Below, one piece after another: positions 32,165 to 42,709 of a DNA stretch of 64,000 bases. Positions within the stretch are counted from its first letter, which is position 1; the number at the start of each line of letters is the position of its first letter. The position numbers and the translations under genes are program-made. The DNA is taken from positions 868,001 through 932,000 of the forward strand of contig JAGVVL010000017.1 in the NCBI GenBank assembly GCA_018287875.1. The letters run 5' to 3'. The notes under the pieces are model-generated. The model searched no databases and had not been told where the DNA came from. It saw only the letters and a list, made by a program, of their open reading frames with translations. Origin of the DNA: Nigrospora sphaerica. Taxonomy: Eukaryota; Ascomycota; Sordariomycetes; Amphisphaeriales; Apiosporaceae.

Positions 32165-34608
32165 ATGGAACGCCCCGATGGAGAAGTCATCAACGGAATT
32201 GACAGCGGCTTGGAAGAGGGCTCCCAGGCCGTTCTGCTGGATCTTGATCCCAACCTGTCGCTGGAATTCCTCGAGAAGGCAGCCCTCCTGAGTGGCAAGC
32301 CCGTACCGAACCAGGCCCCGAGGGAGGAGCTCGTACGTGTGCACAATGAAGCCCTCGCCAAATTCGTCAAGGACCAAAAGGCGCCACGCCCCGTCAAGAA
32401 GGTTTCGCTCTCGTTAGCCTATGCCGCCTCTACCAAGTCCATAAAGGAGCTGGGGAAAGTGCGTGTCTCTCTGTCCCTCCCCAAATAGAAGCCGGGGGTT
32501 CTGACAGTGATCAGCTGCCTCTGAAAGATATGTTGGTGGAGATGCATCACGAGGATAAGCTTCTCGTCCTGAGGACCATTACCGAGCCGTATCCGGGGGT
32601 AGGGGCTGTGGCCATCGTCGAGGACGAGGCGGGCGATGCACACAAACTTGCCATCTACAACCAAACCGATGCATCAATACTCTCAGCGCCACCCGAGGGC
32701 TCGATCCTGGCGGTAAAGGAACCCTATCTCCAGTTTAACGGCGGCGACGACTTCATGATCTGCGTGGACCATCCGTCGGATATCCTCCTACTGGACTTGA
32801 ATGACCCGATCGTACCTTTATCGTTCCGGAACGAGGCCGAAGAACCCGGTAACCAGACATCGCCTGCGTGGGTCATGAAAGGAGATAAGGCCTTCATCGC
32901 TAGGAACTTACCAGAAGCCATCCGATGGTGAGTGCTGTCACTGCGATCAGGTTCCATCTGCGCAAAGCACGCATGCTCATGACTGGTGACGCGTAGCTAT
33001 TCCAAAGCGCTGAACGCGGCACCCGCCAATGACAGAGCATTCCGGACAAATTTGCTGTTCAAGCGGGCGCGGGCGAATTTGATGGTCAAATGTTATGACA
33101 GCGCTCTCGAGGACTCCCTCGCTTCCAGGGACGGCGGTGACGGCGACTGGAAGGCCCTTCAGGTGGCCGCACGGGCCGCCTACCAGCTGCAGAGGTATCA
33201 AGAAAGCACGAACTACTTGCAGTCGGCACTGGAGCAGAACCCCGCGGAGGCCTCCCTGAAGAAAGAACACGAACGCTGCCTCGCTCGGTTGCGCGAGTCG
33301 GAAGAGGGCACGTACGACTTCGTGGCGCTGGCAAAACTGGTCAACCGGCGCAACAATCACCTGGACGTCGCCAATTTCACCCGCAAGACGGAGGTCCGCG
33401 AATCGCCGTACCACGGACGCGGGCTCTTTGCCACGTGCGACATTGAGTGCGGGGATATTATCTTCTGCGAGAAAGCGACCTGTTTGCCCAACGAGTACAA
33501 CGTCAAGTACAACAGCGCCGCCCTGTACGCAAACATGGTGGAGCAATGCCAGAACAACCCGTCCCTCCACGCCAGGACGCTGGATCTGTACGAAGGCGAG
33601 TACAAGCGATCGGGGATGGAGGGCAAGCTGGTCGACGGGACGCCCGTGGTGGACGTGTTCCTTCTCGAGTCGATCCGGCGGGCCAACAGCTTCATGGGCC
33701 CGCGCCACAGCCTCGAGGCGGCGCTGACGGGCTGGACCATGGAAAAGGACGGCATGGCCCGGGGCATGTGGCCGCACGCCGCCTACGCCAACCACTCGTG
33801 CTGGCAGAACAGCGTGCGCTCCTTCGTCGGCGACCTGCTCGTCTCGCGCGCGACGGAGCCCATCCGCGCGGGCGACGAGATCGTCCACGCCTACCTGCCG
33901 CCCAAGGCCGTCTACACGGGGCGGGACCAGCAGTTCGCCCAGTGGGGCTTCCGGTGCCGGTGCCGGCTCTGCGCGGCCGAGGCGCAGTCGCCGGCCGAGC
34001 GGCACGAGCGGCGGCGCGACGCCCTGCTCGAGGTCTCGGACATGATCCTGAAGAAGGAGAAGAAGAAGAAGACGACGCCGGGTGCGCCGCCGCCGCCCGT
34101 GCCGCAGTCCACGATCCGCACCGTCGAGAAGCTCACCAAGAAGCTCGAGGACCTGCACGAGGAGGCCGTCTACGGCCGCCTGCCCCGGCTGGCGCTGGTC
34201 TGGCCCACCATGTGGCTGCTCGAGGCCTACGGCGGCCAGCGGAACCACCGCAAGACGATCAGGTTTGCGGCGCAGGTCCTGCGCAACTTTGGCTTCTTCT
34301 CCCCCTCGCAGCCCGACGCCGCGGCCGGGGCGGCGTCGTGGGACGTCTTTTCGGGCTCTTCGTCGTCGTCGTCGTCGTCGCCGTCGCCGCCGGGCATCCT
34401 GTCGTTCGAGGCCCTCAAGGCGCTGACGCGGGCGAGCGAGGCGCACAAGGCGCTCGGCGACGACGCGGCGGCCCGCGCGTGCCACGCCGCCGCCCGGCGC
34501 GGCTGGATCACCATGACGGGCTTCGACCGTGCCGTCGACGACCATGGCCACGCCGCAGCCCCCGCCGGCTGGGTGGGCGAGGAGTTCCGAGCGGCGCCGG
34601 CGGCGTGA
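32165..34608 (+). CDS. TPR-SET domain protein (SMYD-like lysine methyltransferase family)
   Basis: Exons are 32165-32458, 32515-32927 and 32997-34608, giving 772 residues. Splicing restores ELGK-LPLKDM and EAIR-CYSKALNAAPAND. The N-terminal third has no named domain that I recognise. TPR helices span about 225-335. The SET domain runs from about 370 (ESPYHGRGLFATCDIECGDI) to about 530 and contains AYANHSCWQN (near 500) and IRAGDEIVHAYLP, with a post-SET zinc cluster GFRCRCRLC. A tail follows with a Lys run and poly-Ser. SMYD-like proteins transfer methyl groups from S-adenosylmethionine to lysines on histones or other proteins; the substrate here is unknown. The NHSC motif and zinc Cys are intact, so activity is plausible. 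Confidence 0.88.
34360..34380 (+). repeat. (TCG)7 microsatellite in coding sequence
   Basis: Seven perfect TCG triplets encode the poly-Ser stretch in the C-terminal part of the TPR-SET protein. Length variation here would stay in frame. Confidence 0.9.
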
Positions 34609-36087
34609 GTGGCGAAGAGGGCCTGTACATACTCTTTATGCCACAACTATCCAGCACCCAGATGAGGGGCTGCAATGGAAATACCCTGCCTCCGGGGTGG
34701 TCGTTTCATGCTACTCTTGGCGTCCGCTGCCGGGCGAAATAGCACGGCGTCTTGCTCGGTGGCCCAAGTCGTGTAGCGCTCGTCCTCGTGCCGTTGCGGA
34801 GAACCGTTTGCCCTTTTTATGCCGTAGCGAAGAAGCACTTGCCATCCTTCCGTTTCCGCTTTCCTGAAAATAGAGCCCCCTTCGACCGCCTTCCTTTCCG
34901 GACCCGAGTCGACGCTTCGGTGGCGGTTGTACTGCTTGTGAGCCCGCTCGCCCTCGGGGGCGGGAGCGGTGGGAGGCGCAGCCAAAAGCCCCAAGATCGT
35001 GTGTTTCCGGCCCAAAGACACCTAAGCTGGGAAGCGGCGAACTTGAAAAGCGCGTTCGCCCACTCCAGCCAGTCCCCAAGCTGGGAAATATCGGATCCCT
35101 TCTTCGGCGGGGAAAAGACGCCGTCCTGCCTGCCCGAGGATGGCCCCGAGCCGAGGAGGCGGGGATGGGGGACGGCGAGAATATATGGGCCGCGGGGAAG
35201 AAAACGGGAGGGGGTGTGCGACGACTTCTCCCCCCCGGGTGGCGAGATGCAAAGGGGCTCCCGGCTCGTCGGTGAAGGCGGGATCCGAAGAGGGGAGGAG
35301 GATAACGTGGGGGAGGACGAGTCGGAAAGAGGGAGCCGAAGAAGGAAAGCCGACCTGGTTCAAAAAAACACTGGTTGTAGGTCACTGGGAACTAGGTGCA
35401 AATCAGGTGGCGAATCTGCGTGTTTCCTGAGGGTTGCACTTGGGAAGGGCCGCGCTTGGTCCACAAAGGTTTTAAGGCCTTCTCCCCCTTCTGATACCCT
35501 GCTGTCTCCGTTGCTTCGTGAATTCCACTTCCTCCTGCTCGCTTACTTGAAAAGGAGGTGGCTTGGAAGTATTCATTACCGGGGCCCCATTATAGCAAGG
35601 TGTCAAAAGCTGGCACCTCGCCAGAATTTGCATAAGACCTGCGACCACGGACAAGTGGTTGCCAGTGTCAGGTAAGATATCATACGGTCCTTCTCGCCGT
35701 CTCCCTTTGTTCTATGAGCGGATCTGTGCAAACGCACCCCTTGCTAGCCATGCCTAGTGTGATGCTAAGTTTATTGAGTCCTAACGTGATGGAGGAGCGG
35801 CGCTTGAAACGGTCACACGCTGATGGGTTTCTCACAATACATAGATGTCCTCATTGCTCTGCGGAACTGATCCCTCGGTCCCGGTAACCATGCCAAGTCG
35901 CCAGGGCTAAGCATACGCCATAGCAACTCACTCCCTCTCATAACGGGCAGGAAGTAGAAGCAGGGCACGGTCAAGTCGGAACGAGTCCCGAACTGTAAAA
36001 CGGATGGTAACGAGTGCTCGCCATAACGCCATAATAAAAATAAAAAAAAAACCCGAAACAAAAGGGTCGACCCCCCTATATCCTCTT
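34609..36087. other. Intergenic, about 1.5 kb
   Basis: GC-rich between 34700 and 35400, where long open frames appear on both strands, all without an ATG at a sensible place or a recognisable motif. The last 100 bp are A-rich and probably the 3' end of the coiled-coil gene. Confidence 0.5.
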
Positions 36088-37341
36088 TTACTTGGAGTCT
36101 TGCATGCGAATGCCGGTACTCGCGGCGCTTTCCCCCACGCGCACCTCCTCCTCGGGGACGCCGACGCCGACGCTGCCCGCCACGCTGAGGGTGCTAAAGG
36201 CGCGCTCGATGCCGGGGCTGGGCCGGCCCCGGCCGCCCGCAATAGCCGTGCCCCCGCCGTTCAGGCCCACGGCGCCGCCCGTGACGCTTACGCTGGCCGT
36301 GGTGCTGACGCTTTCGCTCCGGGGGCGGCCGGCCCCTGCGCCGCCGTCCTTGGATGTGTCGCTCTCGCGGCGCTGGCGCACCAGGCGCTCGAGCTCCTTG
36401 ATACGGCGCTTGAGCGTCTCGTTCTCAGCCTTGGCGGCCTCGAGCTCCTGGCGGTAGTGGGCCGTCTCCTCGTACCGCAGCGTGGCGGGCATGAGGCCGG
36501 GCGAGAGCTCCGAGCCGGGCGTCGGGGCGACGCTGCTGGGCCCCGAGGGCGCGGGGCGCGGGAAGTAGCCGCCCGTGCTGGTGAGGGACCCGTACTCGGT
36601 CTGCCGGGGCGGCGAGCGGTTCCGCGACGCGCTCGTGCTGCGGTGCGAGGTTGTGCTGTTCTGGCGGGACATGGACATGCCGCTGGTACGAGGGTTGCGG
36701 GCAGCTTCCAGGGCCGAGGCGCCACCACCCGAGGGTACGGCCGAAAGGGGGCCCGTGGTGGAGCCGGCGGCGGCGGCGTGACTCATGCTGCGGGCGCTCG
36801 CGTTGGAGGCGGTCCGATGGTGGCGGCGGTCCGAACTAGTGGTGGGAAGGGGGAAACCGGGCCCCGACATGAGATGGGTGTCGACAAAGCTCGACTGGGG
36901 CTGCAGGTCGGCCGAGGCCGACGCCGACGCCGACGACGTGTTGGACACGACGGATGCGTTCTGCTGGGCGCGCAAAACCGTCAGGTCCCGCGTGAGTCGG
37001 TTCACCAGCAATTCCTGCTCCTGCTCGAGTTGCTGGTGCAGCTCGGCGGCCGTCAGGGGGCGCGGGTGGCGGATGGGGCCGGGGCCCGGGTCCTGGGCGG
37101 CAGGCTCATGATGTCGCGGCATCGGCGGGGGCGGCATGGTGGATGTGGACGATGCCGTGTTGTGGACGGGAGGCGGCGAGGGCAGCGAGCTCGAGGTGGT
37201 GCGTCGGTGGAACGTCTGTTGGTTGGAAGGCAGGATGTTGAGCGTCGGCGCAGCTTCCGTTTGCGGCGTCGGGTTGGCAGACAAACGCGGTGTCGAGGCC
37301 TGGGTGGGCGAAGGCGGGATGGAGTTGATGTTGGCCACCAT
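36088..37341 (-). CDS. Conserved fungal low-complexity coiled-coil protein (417 aa)
   Basis: A single exon; the first true ATG in frame is at 37341 (MVANINSIPPSPTQ), in context CCGCC. Two predicted helices are visible: residues about 97-128 (LTAAELHQQLEQEQELLVNR, then LTRDLTVLRAQQN) and about 289-326 (YEETAHYRQELEAAKAENET, then LKRRIKELERLVRQRR). Between them lies a Ser/Thr-rich segment with SMSRQNSTTSHRSTS and ATPGSELSPGLMPATLRY. This layout matches a widely conserved ascomycete hypothetical protein as I remember it, with the phospho-site-like SRQNS and SPGL motifs as landmarks. No enzymatic domain is present. Its function is unknown. Confidence 0.8.
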   Translation of the reverse strand: MVANINSIPPSPTQASTPRLSANPTPQTEAAPTLNILPSNQQTFHRRTTSSSLPSPPPVHNTASSTSTMPPPPMPRHHEPAAQDPGPGPIRHPRPLTAAELHQQLEQEQELLVNRLTRDLTVLRAQQNASVVSNTSSASASASADLQPQSSFVDTHLMSGPGFPLPTTSSDRRHHRTASNASARSMSHAAAAGSTTGPLSAVPSGGGASALEAARNPRTSGMSMSRQNSTTSHRSTSASRNRSPPRQTEYGSLTSTGGYFPRPAPSGPSSVAPTPGSELSPGLMPATLRYEETAHYRQELEAAKAENETLKRRIKELERLVRQRRESDTSKDGGAGAGRPRSESVSTTASVSVTGGAVGLNGGGTAIAGGRGRPSPGIERAFSTLSVAGSVGVGVPEEEVRVGESAASTGIRMQDSK

Positions 37342-39293
37342 GGCGGCGGCGGAGCACCCAGATACCGCCGCTACCAACGAAGCGGTCTGGGCGGGGGAGG
37401 GGCAGTGGGAGAGACGGGTTGGTTCCGGCCACCGCAGGACGGCAAACCGAGTTTCTGGCTGGATGTTGTTTGCCCGTGTTTTATCGGGCGATGTTGCTGG
37501 TCACGTCCCGGATATGAGGAAAGGGATAGATGCGAGGAGGGAATGCGAATGGAGGGGTAGCGGCGCTCTCTCAGGTCGTCTTCGGTATGGGATGCTTTGT
37601 ACGCAAGACCCAGGCGGCTGTTGCCTGTTCTTAGCGAACTAAGAGGTACATCTAGACTTACATTGACACCGCTTAGTACCTGGCACTGCGGGTATGGGAA
37701 AGATATTCTAGCGGTCCGGCTCTGTGGTACGTCGCTCAATGACCCGCGCCTTTTGCACCGAGAGCCACACGTGTGGTCGGATGAGGATTTGGGACTTGGT
37801 TTGTTTTGATTGCACGCGGGCGACGGCAACCCCGCGTTGCCCTCATTTTGTTAGCAAGAACCCAGTTACTTAAGTACTTACACAGTACCTACGTCCCTAG
37901 ATGCTTTAGTAAGTACCTAACCAACCCTTAGGACCCCTCGACTCCTGGGTGACAGGCAGCTGCTGGGCTGGTGCTTCACGCAAAAGCCGCCACGCGTTCT
38001 TTCCACGTACACGCACCAAGCATACACAAGTAGGTATGGAGCAGATACGCATCCGTGTGTGCATCACGCGCGCGCGGATGGGGTGAGCTAATCGCGTTGA
38101 AGTGGTCGCATAAATGGGATCCACTGGGCTGCATCGAGTGCGACGAGCCGTGGTGGCCTGAGCAGCACCCGAGAGCTAACGGATCCTAAGCACAGAACAG
38201 TTTGACCACGCGACATGAACAGACCAGCTTCGCCTCAGACGACGAACCAGGCAAAATCCCGGGGTCAAGTAGGCCAGCCTACCATGAAAGTCGGCCGTCT
38301 CAACGGCGGGCTATCAACCACTCACTGTATTCCCCATCTGCCGGTGAGGGTGGGGGAGAAGGGAGTTGCCGTATTGTGGTGTGTGCTGCTCTTGCGGGAA
38401 GGAGCAGCTTATCCGAACCGCCCGTTGGAGCCGCCCCACGTCGTAAGCTCCAGGTTGTTGTTGAATCGCGACGGGGACCTAAGTAGGGAGAGGTTGGCTT
38501 TGGGGTCACACACAGCTATGTAGCCATCGCGAACAGGGTGTAGCCATTGTTGCAACCCTGGCGGATACTAGTTAATATATGGATGGGCTCGGTGAGGTAC
38601 AAATACAAAATGCGTATGGGAGTCTGGTCGGTTCCAGCCTCCATCCTGGAACTGCAGGCTACGAACCACTGCTCGGACCACTTCTCTGGGCATGGATTGA
38701 CAAGAATGGAAACATGACGGCTTCGGATCAGAGGACGGGGCTGTGAGGCTGCTTCTCTCGGTCGGACTTGGGATGAAAGCTTCTCTTCTTCACCCCTTCA
38801 CCCCTGGCGCCGAGGCTGGATTGGCCCGCGCTGGCACCGAGCTCGGCCGGGGCTAAAAGGTCCGGGAAGAGGCGTGAGAGCCAATCGATGAGCCTATTGA
38901 TAACCCGATCCGTATGACGTCGGAGGACCGTCAGACATGCCCGCTTCCCGTAATGGACCCCCATGACTTCATGGACGCTCGCTCTGATGTCAGATAGGCG
39001 CGCGCGCGCCAGAACACTTCTGGCTGGTGCTCGTCTTCCCCCTCCCTCGGGTGGACAATGCGTCGCCGCTTGCAAGCTCTGACGGAAGTCAATTGAAAGT
39101 CCGGCTTGCGAACGAATCATCCGGCGGGGACCGGTAGCCTAATTCCCATGTTATATAACCCGGCAGACTTCGACGTTGCCGGCCGTGATCTCCTGTTCCT
39201 CAAACAACCCCCCAACGCCAAAAGCCAAAGTCCATCCTCACCCCCAATTCATCCGCCTTCTCCTCGACGCATCCCCCCCATCCCTCATCCACC
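37342..39293. other. Intergenic, about 2 kb
   Basis: The coiled-coil gene's promoter lies on the left, with TAAGTACTTA and TACCTA words at 37870-37920. A 130-codon frame on the minus strand (38728-39120) has a genuine ATG but no domain that I recognise. The right end holds the TATA element and CCA-rich leader of the next gene. Confidence 0.5.
39152..39158 (+). promoter_or_regulatory. TATA box of the 72-aa protein gene
   Basis: TATATAA lies 136 bp upstream of the ATG and is followed by a C-rich leader, a common layout for highly expressed small fungal genes. Confidence 0.45.
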
Positions 39294-39586
39294 ATGTCCA
39301 GCCAGGAAGGCCGCCAGTCCCCTCCCCCCGAGAGCCAGTCGGGCTCTCAGCTCAAGGACACCCCCGCCTCGGGCGTGGGCGCCGACCAGGTCAACTCGGG
39401 TGACAAGAAGGGCGACATGAAGGACCAGGTCTCGGTATGTCAGCCCGCCGGACGGATTCCCGCCTCGCTATACTTTGCGACCCTCCGTACTGACGACTCG
39501 GTCAATAGGATCTCTCGTCGAACCCCAAGGGCGTTCTCGACGACGCCGTCAAGGACAAATTCAGCAAGGACGCCCCCAAGCAGTAA
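39294..39586 (+). CDS. Small conserved hydrophilic protein (72 aa)
   Basis: Exon 1 is 39294-39434 and exon 2 is 39509-39586, phase 0; the intron has a CTGAC branch point. The product is short, highly charged and lacks hydrophobic segments: MSSQEGRQSPPPESQSGSQL at the start and the C-terminal helix NPKGVLDDAVKDKFSKDAPK at the end. Small proteins of this shape recur in Sordariomycetes and are often abundant or stress-related, but I do not know a function. The exon-intron structure with a clean stop in exon 2 supports a real gene even at this length. Confidence 0.75.
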
Positions 39587-40387
39587 ATCAACCCTGCCCC
39601 AGGGCGAAAGCAGGTGGCGCAGGGGCGTTCACGCTTTTGGCGTCAACCATGGATGCAAACGATTACGATGCGTACGACACTATACCGGACCAGGAGCCCG
39701 TATAAATAGATTCCCTAATGGACCAGCCTCAGTCAGAGCTGCCGTCGTTGAATAGAACTTTGCCGACAAGCAGCCACAACTGTTCTTTCTCATTGCTCCC
39801 AAGTTGATGTTGTAGTACGTACATTGTAGCCTCATCGACTGCTTGTGACGTGGTCAAGCTAGAAAATTCTAATGCTGATCTACTATGAACTGCCATAAAC
39901 GCGTCCTAATGGTGAAGACGGAACGGAGGTGCATGGATCGTCGTGAAAATTTGGTAGTGGCATGCCACCCACCTGCGTTTCATTTGTCGTGTTTATCGCG
40001 AGCCGCACTGCTCTCATGCCAAGTTCCCAACCTGACGATCGGCGAGTCTCGTACCTTCACCTGAGCACACATAATGACCGCTATCAGATGGAATGTGGGG
40101 GTTACGATATATCTGTGACCGCCGGCATCAATAGCGCAACTATCACCGGAGCAAACGACTTGCCGTGCGTGGAAGCGCCATTGCGCTCTGTATGCTCATG
40201 GAAAGCAGCGCGTGCACAAGGCTCAGTCAAGGTATCTTCCGTGACACGGAATATCGGCCGTATGCGACGACCAGTTGTCATAGAAAATTCATCGTTGCAT
40301 TCTCGTTGGGGAATCAAGTAAGCTAATCGAAGACGCCATTGCTACACCTACACACCTCACCAACGCCCATTACACTTCTTCCACGTT
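39587..40387. other. Intergenic (convergent)
   Basis: 3' flanks of the 72-aa gene and the Vip1-like gene. A 119-codon frame (39962-40321) shows no motif. Nothing else is seen. Confidence 0.5.
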
Positions 40388-41434
40388 TCAACCGGTCTTT
40401 CCGGAGCCGGGGACCTGGGCGGGTACGTCACCCGTGGGAGCCAACGGGGTGGACTCCTGGGTGCCGGCCTTGGGGCCAGGCTGGGGCACGTCTGAAGCTT
40501 CGCACATGTCAGCAGGGGTCAGGGGTATGGGGCGAGAAGCCGGGGGGCGACTCACCGCCAGCCTCGGCCGACTTCTCCGACGTCGCCTGCGCGGCCTGCT
40601 CGGGCTCCTTCTCCTTGCCAAAGACGCGCTCAAGGCCCGCGGCCTTGTAGGCGCTGCCGCCGTGCTCCTCCTTCTTCAGGTCGGCCAGGCGGCGGGCCTC
40701 GTTGTGGATGTCCTGCACCTGGCGAGAGCTCTGCGAGTAGAAGTCGACGATCTTCTTGCCTGTGGGGGTGCTGGTGGCCTTCTCAAAGTACGAGTTGAGG
40801 CCGAAGAAGAGCGAGCTGGCGCGCTGCGTGATGCCGTACGATTGGTCGGCCGTCTTGGCGCGGTCCGTGGCGTGGTACTTGGAATCGAGGCTCTGGAGGG
40901 TGCTTAGGAAGCGGTTGGTAACACCGTGCTTCTGGTCGAGCTCGATACCGCGCTGCAGAGCGGCGTCGCCCACAACGTAGCCGTGGGCGAGGTACTCGGC
41001 CAGGATGCGGCTGCGGGGCTTCTCCTCCTGCGCGATTTCATCGCTGTCGCGGTCGGGGTTGGTCGTGGCGGCCGTGTCGTCGTGCGCGGCGGCATCAGCG
41101 TGCACTGCGCCGGCGGTTAGCCATGGCGACCCCGCGATCCCACGTCCCCTTCTGCAGGCCGGCTGGTCTCAAGTAGGGATGGAGGGGGAGAGGGGGTGGT
41201 TATGTACGTACCCTGGATCTGGGAACCACCAAGCTGCGTGTTGTTCAGGAGCTGGGCGGTGCGGGCGGCCGTCTCCTTCTCGAAGATGACGGTAGCCTCC
41301 TTGGTTCCATCGGCGGTAGAGGTGACCTGGAGGTCGGTGATCTTGCCGCAGAAGGCGAAAAAGTCCTTGATCTCCTTGTCCGAGGTCGAGGCCGAGATGT
41401 TCTTGACCTGCACGGTCTGGGCGGGGGAGGCCAT
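40388..41434 (-). CDS. vip1: Vip1-like RNA-recognition-motif protein
   Basis: Exons are 41212-41434, 40556-41104 and 40388-40497, with phase-1 joins, giving 293 residues. The second intron carries a GCTAAC or CTGAC-type branch point. The N-terminal RRM starts at once (MASPAQTVQVKNISASTSDK, then EIKDFFAFCGKI) and covers about residues 5-75. An Asp-rich linker and a helical region follow, with SRILAEYLAHGYVVGDAALQ and SYGITQRASSLFFGLNSYFE, the region shared with fission yeast Vip1. The C-terminus is Ala/Pro/Gly-rich. Vip1-type proteins are cytosolic RNA-binding proteins linked to stress in yeast; the target RNA is unknown. Confidence 0.88.
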
Positions 41435-42709
41435 GTTTACTGACGAGGGTTCGTGGGGAGATGGATATTTGTGGGGGATGAATGGGATGGGATACTGGAA
41501 ATGGAGGAACAGAATGCAGGATGGAGGATGATGGTGCAAGACTGCCAGGTTTTATCCGATGGGACGGGAAGTGCTGGCTCTTATTGCATCCCGATTGCGC
41601 GACCTAGGTAGCTACCGACCTCTATCACTCCCTAGCCTAGGTACCTACTTCAGGTAGAGTGGTGACAGAACCGGGCAGTCTTGCCCAGAGGCTTCCGGGG
41701 AGACTCTAGGCGCGCAGGCCAGGCGAGCCAAGGGGGCGGGCGCAGCAGCTACGCGCTACTGTTGGGGATGAACCCGCCCCGAGATGCTTGGCATGGAGGG
41801 GCAATAGCACACGTCATCGGTCCCCTCCAGCTCCAGCGAATTGGCCCTCTTACCTGACCTCACGAAGGCTGCCTCCCTGTACCCAAGGTACTTCCGTAGG
41901 TATTGTTGCATGGCACGCCCACCCCCTCAACAAGTTTCCACAGCATCGGTTCGTGTGGCTGTGCGCCCTCTCGCTACCACCTACGACGCCTATCTCCTCT
42001 CTGCTCGGCCGTATCCGAGCAGGCAGCCCGTCATCGCCTATTCTCTATCCCATCATCCATACTGGCCAGGTTGCCTTACCCGATGTTCACGTGCCCTACG
42101 AGCTACGCCACCGCAAGACGTGGCGGCATCGGCTCGCCTGCCTAATGTCGCACTCTCGCTACACGTTTCAAGACCAGACATTGGCCTTCATCAACCCTTC
42201 TGCCTACTTGTCTGCTACCCGCTCGTATGCTCACTACAACCAGCCCGTCGGTCGTCGTGTTCGCCTTCGCGTCATACAAGTCCTGACTACACGCCTACGC
42301 AAAAATCCACCCTTCGGCTGGCTCGTTTGGCATGTGATTTCCGCGTACCTGGTTTCAGTTAGGTCCTACGGCAACGAGTGGGTCCCATGCTCCCACTGGA
42401 ACACCAATTGCTCAGTGAAGAGACAATCGTAGGGGTCAAGACCGTGGATCCCATCCACCCATGGCCACATCGAGAACGACACAGCCACCCAAAGCACGCG
42501 TCCGGCATTCCTTGAGGTATCGTATTACTAACTAATCGGCGAGCACATCTCTCTGGCTGTCATAAACCTCCCAGCCTACCGACTACACGGGGGCGGGAAA
42601 CCATGCCTCTACGCCGATATGACACTGGCGACTCGGCGCTTGCCGTGTCGACAACAATGCCCTTGGCAAATTGGACGCAATGCTCCAAGCCCCATAATCG
42701 TGTGCTCGC
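41435..42709. other. Intergenic, about 1.3 kb
   Basis: This holds the Vip1-like promoter (AGGTACCTACTTCAGGTA words near 41637) and the 3' flank of the MFS gene. Two overlapping long plus-strand frames at 41788-42432 lack ATG starts and known motifs. Confidence 0.5.

Noticed and set aside
32977..34551. 524-codon open frame antisense to the TPR-SET gene
   Set aside because: It lies exactly opposite a well-supported SET gene, is Arg/Gly/Val-rich without a domain, and arises from high GC at third codon positions.
36004..37560. 518-codon open frame antisense to the coiled-coil gene
   Set aside because: Composition (Arg/Gly/Ala runs) and position show it is a shadow of the minus-strand gene.
38728..39120. 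130-codon minus-strand frame with true ATG
   Set aside because: A helix-like segment (RVINRLIDWLSRLFPDLL) made me consider a protein fragment, but I recognise no family and see no splice partner.
41788..42432. 214-codon frame between Vip1-like and MFS genes
   Set aside because: Starts without ATG, overlaps another equally long frame, and has no recognisable motif.
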